From Bacillota bacterium (GTDB lineage Bacteria > Bacillota > Clostridia > Saccharofermentanales > UBA5734): a stretch of DNA of 8,574 bases. Both the position numbers and the translations under genes were made by a program. Positions 6,064 to 8,574 of the stretch are shown piece after piece (positions within the stretch are counted from its first letter, which is position 1; every line of letters starts with the position of its first letter). Below the pieces are notes generated by a model. It was not told the origin of the DNA. It worked only from the letters and a program-made list of their open reading frames with translations, and did not search any database. The stretch covers positions 1 through 8,574 of the forward strand of contig JAEXPB010000203.1 of the NCBI GenBank assembly GCA_023438965.1, in the 5' to 3' direction.

Positions 6064-6903
6064 ATGCCGGTAGATGTGGTTATCCTCGACACGATGGCCA
6101 TGCCGCGCTATATTTATAGCAATTATCGCAGTTTCCCATCTGGCAAGCGTCATGTCAGCCGGCGGGTCAATTTCTGCGTCCTGGTCTTCATGCTCGAGGG
6201 GACCTTGCATATGCTGGACGAGGATGAACCACAATCGGTCTCCGGCGGCCAATGGTACCTGGAGCGGGCCAATCGGCGCATGACCGGTCACGAGCCCAGT
6301 CAGGAAGCGATTAAATTCTATTATATTCACTTTACCGCTTTGGCCAATGGGCAGGATGAACCGGGATTCAAGCTGGTTGAACCGGGAAACTATGATGAGC
6401 CGTCGATTGGAATCATGAACATTCCCGTTCGCGGCAACTTCCCGATCGCCGAATTCGAACCGCTGTTCAACCGCCTGGAACAGATCAAGAATACGGCGCC
6501 TAATGATCACTTGCTGCTGCAGGGCGTTTTCCTCGAATTGCTGTCCGCCCTGATGGACACAGTCTACCCGTGTGCGGATCCGGAGTCGCGGCTGGTCAAA
6601 GAGGTTCTGGACTATTTGACGGTCCATGCCGAGCGCGGTGTCAAAATCAATGACCTGTTTCCGGCTTTCCATTTCACACCGGACTACCTGTCGCGGCTGC
6701 TGCGCCAGAAAATCGGCATCTCCGCCAAGGAATACCTGCAGCGGCTCCGTCTGGCCCGGGCCATGGACCTGTTGAACAACACCGATCTGCCGCTGGACCA
6801 GGTTGCCGAAGCGGCCGGTTTCGGCGATGTGACCCTCCTTTTCCGGACCTTCCGTGCCCGTACCGGAGAGACGCCGGCCCGCTGGCGTAAGCGCCGCCGT
6901 TAA
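6064..6903 (+). CDS. AraC-family transcriptional regulator
   Basis: The 279-residue protein has the common size and layout for this family. An N-terminal cupin-like effector-sensing half (about 5-150) is followed by a helical linker (about 150-172) and a C-terminal double helix-turn-helix DNA-binding domain (about 175-279). The first helix-turn-helix is near 194-215 (INDLFPAFHFTPDYLSRLLR) and the second near 243-265. The second is followed by the AraC signature AAGFGDVTLLFRTFRARTG (250-268) and ends TPARWRKRRR. There is no receiver domain, so it is not a YesN-type response regulator for the kinase next door. It is transcribed divergently from the flavoprotein operon across a shared 109-base control region. 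It is therefore the likely regulator of that operon, and perhaps of itself, with the pathway substrate as a plausible ligand. It ends 13 bases from the converging kinase gene. Start chosen by the AGGAG at 6052-6056. Confidence 0.93.
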   Translation: MPVDVVILDTMAMPRYIYSNYRSFPSGKRHVSRRVNFCVLVFMLEGTLHMLDEDEPQSVSGGQWYLERANRRMTGHEPSQEAIKFYYIHFTALANGQDEPGFKLVEPGNYDEPSIGIMNIPVRGNFPIAEFEPLFNRLEQIKNTAPNDHLLLQGVFLELLSALMDTVYPCADPESRLVKEVLDYLTVHAERGVKINDLFPAFHFTPDYLSRLLRQKIGISAKEYLQRLRLARAMDLLNNTDLPLDQVAEAAGFGDVTLLFRTFRARTGETPARWRKRRR

Positions 6904-6916
6904 GGGATCGGTCTGT

Positions 6917-8574
6917 TCAAGGCAGTGCGGTGACGGCGGCGGGCGGCAGCGGCTTGAACCGGATGGCCACGATCGTACCGGCACCGGGCGTACTGTCGAT
7001 GTCCAGGCTGAAGTCGCCGTTAAAAAGCAGCTCTAGCCGCCGATAGACGCTCAGCAAACCCATGTGGCCGTTTTCACCCGGCTTGGCTCCGTCGCTTTCC
7101 CGCAGGTAACAGCGCAGCGCGGCCAGCTTGTCCGGCGGAATGCCGGCCCCATTATCGGAAATCAATACACATACCTCCTCGCCTTCGCGATTGACCTGGA
7201 TTGTAATGCAGCCGACCGTCTTGCCGGCCAGACCATGTCGGACCGAATTCTCGACGACCGGCTGCAGGATCAGCTTCGGCACCTGGATGCTGCGGCCGTT
7301 CTGCTCGGTCCAGGCATCGAGGGACAGGCTGTAGCGGATTTTGTTCTGCTGGAGCAGATTGACCAGCTCGATGTAGTTGACGGTGTCCTTGATTTCCTCC
7401 ATCAGCGAGACGGTATCGCCGCTATACATCATCGAGTAGCGGAAATATTGGTTGATTTTGCTGATGGACTGGGCGATTTCCTGCTGCCCCTGCTGCTCGG
7501 ACTGGATGCGCAGCATATCGAGCGTGTTGCAGATGAAATGGGGCTTCAGGTTGTTGGTCAGCTGGGCCTGCAGCATGTCCCGCTCGCGGATGAACGCGGT
7601 GCCCAGGCGCCGGAGCATCATGTTGAAACTGTGGGCCAGCCGGCCGGTTTCGTCGGGCGAATCGACATGTACCGACTGATTGATGCTGTCCAGGTTGATC
7701 TGATCAACTTCGCGGGTCAGGATCAGCAGCTTCTTGAGGATCAGGCGGGAGACCAGGACGGCGATGCCCAGCGCGCTGGCGAGGAGGAACACAACGGTCA
7801 GCAGCAGCAGGTACCGGATTTGGCCGGAGAAAAAGCCGTTCTGCGGCATAAACAACAGTAAGGTGGCATCGAGGGTGTCGACCTGGCAGGAAACAACCGT
7901 GTACGAATGACTGCCGACGGACGCCTGATACTGGCCGGAAGTCATTAGTCTGGTGTAATCGGCCGCTGTGTCGGGCAACTCGCCCGCTTGATAGACGATT
8001 TGGCCCTGGCGGCTGATCAGCTGGATGAATTCGCCGCTGGCCAGCGTATATTCGCGGATCGAGCTGCACAAGGACTGGTTGTCGATCGCTATTTCGACCA
8101 GACCGAGCGGATTTTCCGTATTCAGCGGCATCAATGTGCGGTAGATGTACCAGACGTCGCGGTCCTGGACGCTATAGGGCGTGAAGCTGTAGAAATGGCC
8201 GTCGAGGCAATATTCGACCGCCCGGATCGGCAGGCGGGTGTCGCTGATATCCAGCAGATGCTGCACCTGCCCGCGGATGCTGTCGCTGCGGAAAACCATG
8301 TTGTTCAGGTTGAAGATGGTCGGATTGCGGTGCAGGATGCGAATGTTGCGGATGGACAGGTTGCAGAATTTCAAGCGCTGGATCCATGGCTGGATGTAAT
8401 TCATCAGCATGTTGACGCAGTCGGTGTCATCCTGCTCGAAAGCGACAAAAGCGGAGATCGTTTCGTCATTGGCCAGATATTCGGCATATTTATCGTAGCT
8501 GTCCATCAGGGTGTTCATGGTGACCGTAATCTGAGCCAGGGCGTTGGTGCCGTTCTTGATCTTGTCGGCGGCAT
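6917..8574 (-). CDS. YesM/LytS-type sensor histidine kinase, N-terminus beyond window edge
   Basis: Numbering is from Met at 8518, although the open frame continues 18 codons upstream (AADKIKNGTNALAQITVT) to the window end. The first membrane helix and true start are therefore probably outside. Residues up to about 232 form an extracytoplasmic sensor region, probably double-Cache-like. They are followed by a membrane helix (about 236-258), a HAMP linker (about 258-309) and a histidine-kinase domain. His327 lies in KPHFICNTLDML, the phospho-acceptor box. The ATP-binding lid shows LQPVVENSVRHG (418-429), DNGAGI (455-460) and GHMGLLSVYRRL (484-495). Family members sense sugars or other extracellular ligands and phosphorylate an AraC-type response regulator. 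None is visible here, so its partner should lie to the right. The His box departs from the common QxQINPHFLYNTL, reading NNLKPHFICNTL. It is the last gene of its own unit and converges on the AraC gene. Confidence 0.9.
   Translation of the reverse strand, partial: AADKIKNGTNALAQITVTMNTLMDSYDKYAEYLANDETISAFVAFEQDDTDCVNMLMNYIQPWIQRLKFCNLSIRNIRILHRNPTIFNLNNMVFRSDSIRGQVQHLLDISDTRLPIRAVEYCLDGHFYSFTPYSVQDRDVWYIYRTLMPLNTENPLGLVEIAIDNQSLCSSIREYTLASGEFIQLISRQGQIVYQAGELPDTAADYTRLMTSGQYQASVGSHSYTVVSCQVDTLDATLLLFMPQNGFFSGQIRYLLLLTVVFLLASALGIAVLVSRLILKKLLILTREVDQINLDSINQSVHVDSPDETGRLAHSFNMMLRRLGTAFIRERDMLQAQLTNNLKPHFICNTLDMLRIQSEQQGQQEIAQSISKINQYFRYSMMYSGDTVSLMEEIKDTVNYIELVNLLQQNKIRYSLSLDAWTEQNGRSIQVPKLILQPVVENSVRHGLAGKTVGCITIQVNREGEEVCVLISDNGAGIPPDKLAALRCYLRESDGAKPGENGHMGLLSVYRRLELLFNGDFSLDIDSTPGAGTIVAIRFKPLPPAAVTALP

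Noticed and set aside
6892..6941. Perfect 9-base inverted repeat CGCCGCCGT / ACGGCGGCG flanking the two convergent stops
   Set aside because: The 32-base loop is long, no T-tract follows on either strand, and both arms are ordinary GC-rich codons; I cannot support it as a bidirectional terminator.
5719..6984. 421-codon leftward open frame opposite the AraC gene
   Set aside because: It crosses the divergent promoter region and runs antisense to unmistakable AraC helix-turn-helix motifs, then into the flavoprotein start in the wrong frame.
7064..7861. 265-codon rightward open frame opposite the kinase
   Set aside because: Low-complexity Gln/Leu/Asp composition; antisense to intact histidine-kinase motifs.
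8516..8518. ATG at 8518 as the true kinase start
   Set aside because: The frame stays open for 18 codons to the window end with helix-like sequence typical after a first membrane segment, and no membrane helix follows this Met before the sensor domain.

Overview
The window looks like bacterial accessory catabolic DNA, probably from a GC-rich member of the Bacillota (Clostridia-like). This is inferred from strong AGGAG-type ribosome binding sites before most genes, a LytS/YesM-type sensor kinase, and a FdrA/DUF1116 operon. GC content is roughly 60% by eye. No rRNA, tRNA, insertion sequence, CRISPR array or phage gene was seen, and no stretch over about 110 bases lacks a gene.

Layout. (1) Positions 5954 down to 1 hold a tight minus-strand operon of four genes. 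In transcription order these are a soluble fumarate reductase/succinate dehydrogenase-type flavoprotein, a FdrA-family protein, a DUF1116 (YlbE/YahG-like) protein and an IlvD/EDD-family dehydratase that runs off the left edge. Spacings are 16 bases, an overlap (after frameshift correction) and 6 bases, so co-transcription and translational coupling are likely. (2) A 109-base divergent control region (5955-6063) carries a good sigma-70/A-type promoter facing right. (3) An AraC-family regulator (6064-6903) reads rightwards, divergent from the operon, and is the obvious candidate to control it. (4) A YesM/LytS-type sensor histidine kinase converges on the regulator with 13 bases between stop codons and runs off the right edge. 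It probably belongs to a different unit.

How they might work together. FdrA and YlbE (DUF1116) of E. coli have been reported, with YlbF, to form the oxamate carbamoyltransferase of anaerobic allantoin breakdown. Here the same pair sits between a flavoprotein oxidoreductase and a sugar-acid-type dehydratase. No YlbF-like (DUF2877) protein or carbamate kinase is visible, although either could lie left of the window. The combination suggests a catabolic route, with redox, dehydration and carbamoyl or acyl transfer steps, whose substrate cannot be named from the sequence.

Main oddities. The fdrA gene carries an apparent frameshift near 2782: its conserved C-terminal tail continues in another frame to 2650. 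The IlvD-like protein has Ser where the family has the Mg-binding Lys of its CDK motif. The flavoprotein keeps the catalytic His/Arg set of fumarate reductases but has a changed dicarboxylate pocket. A segment that ends FdrA in E. coli begins the DUF1116 protein here.
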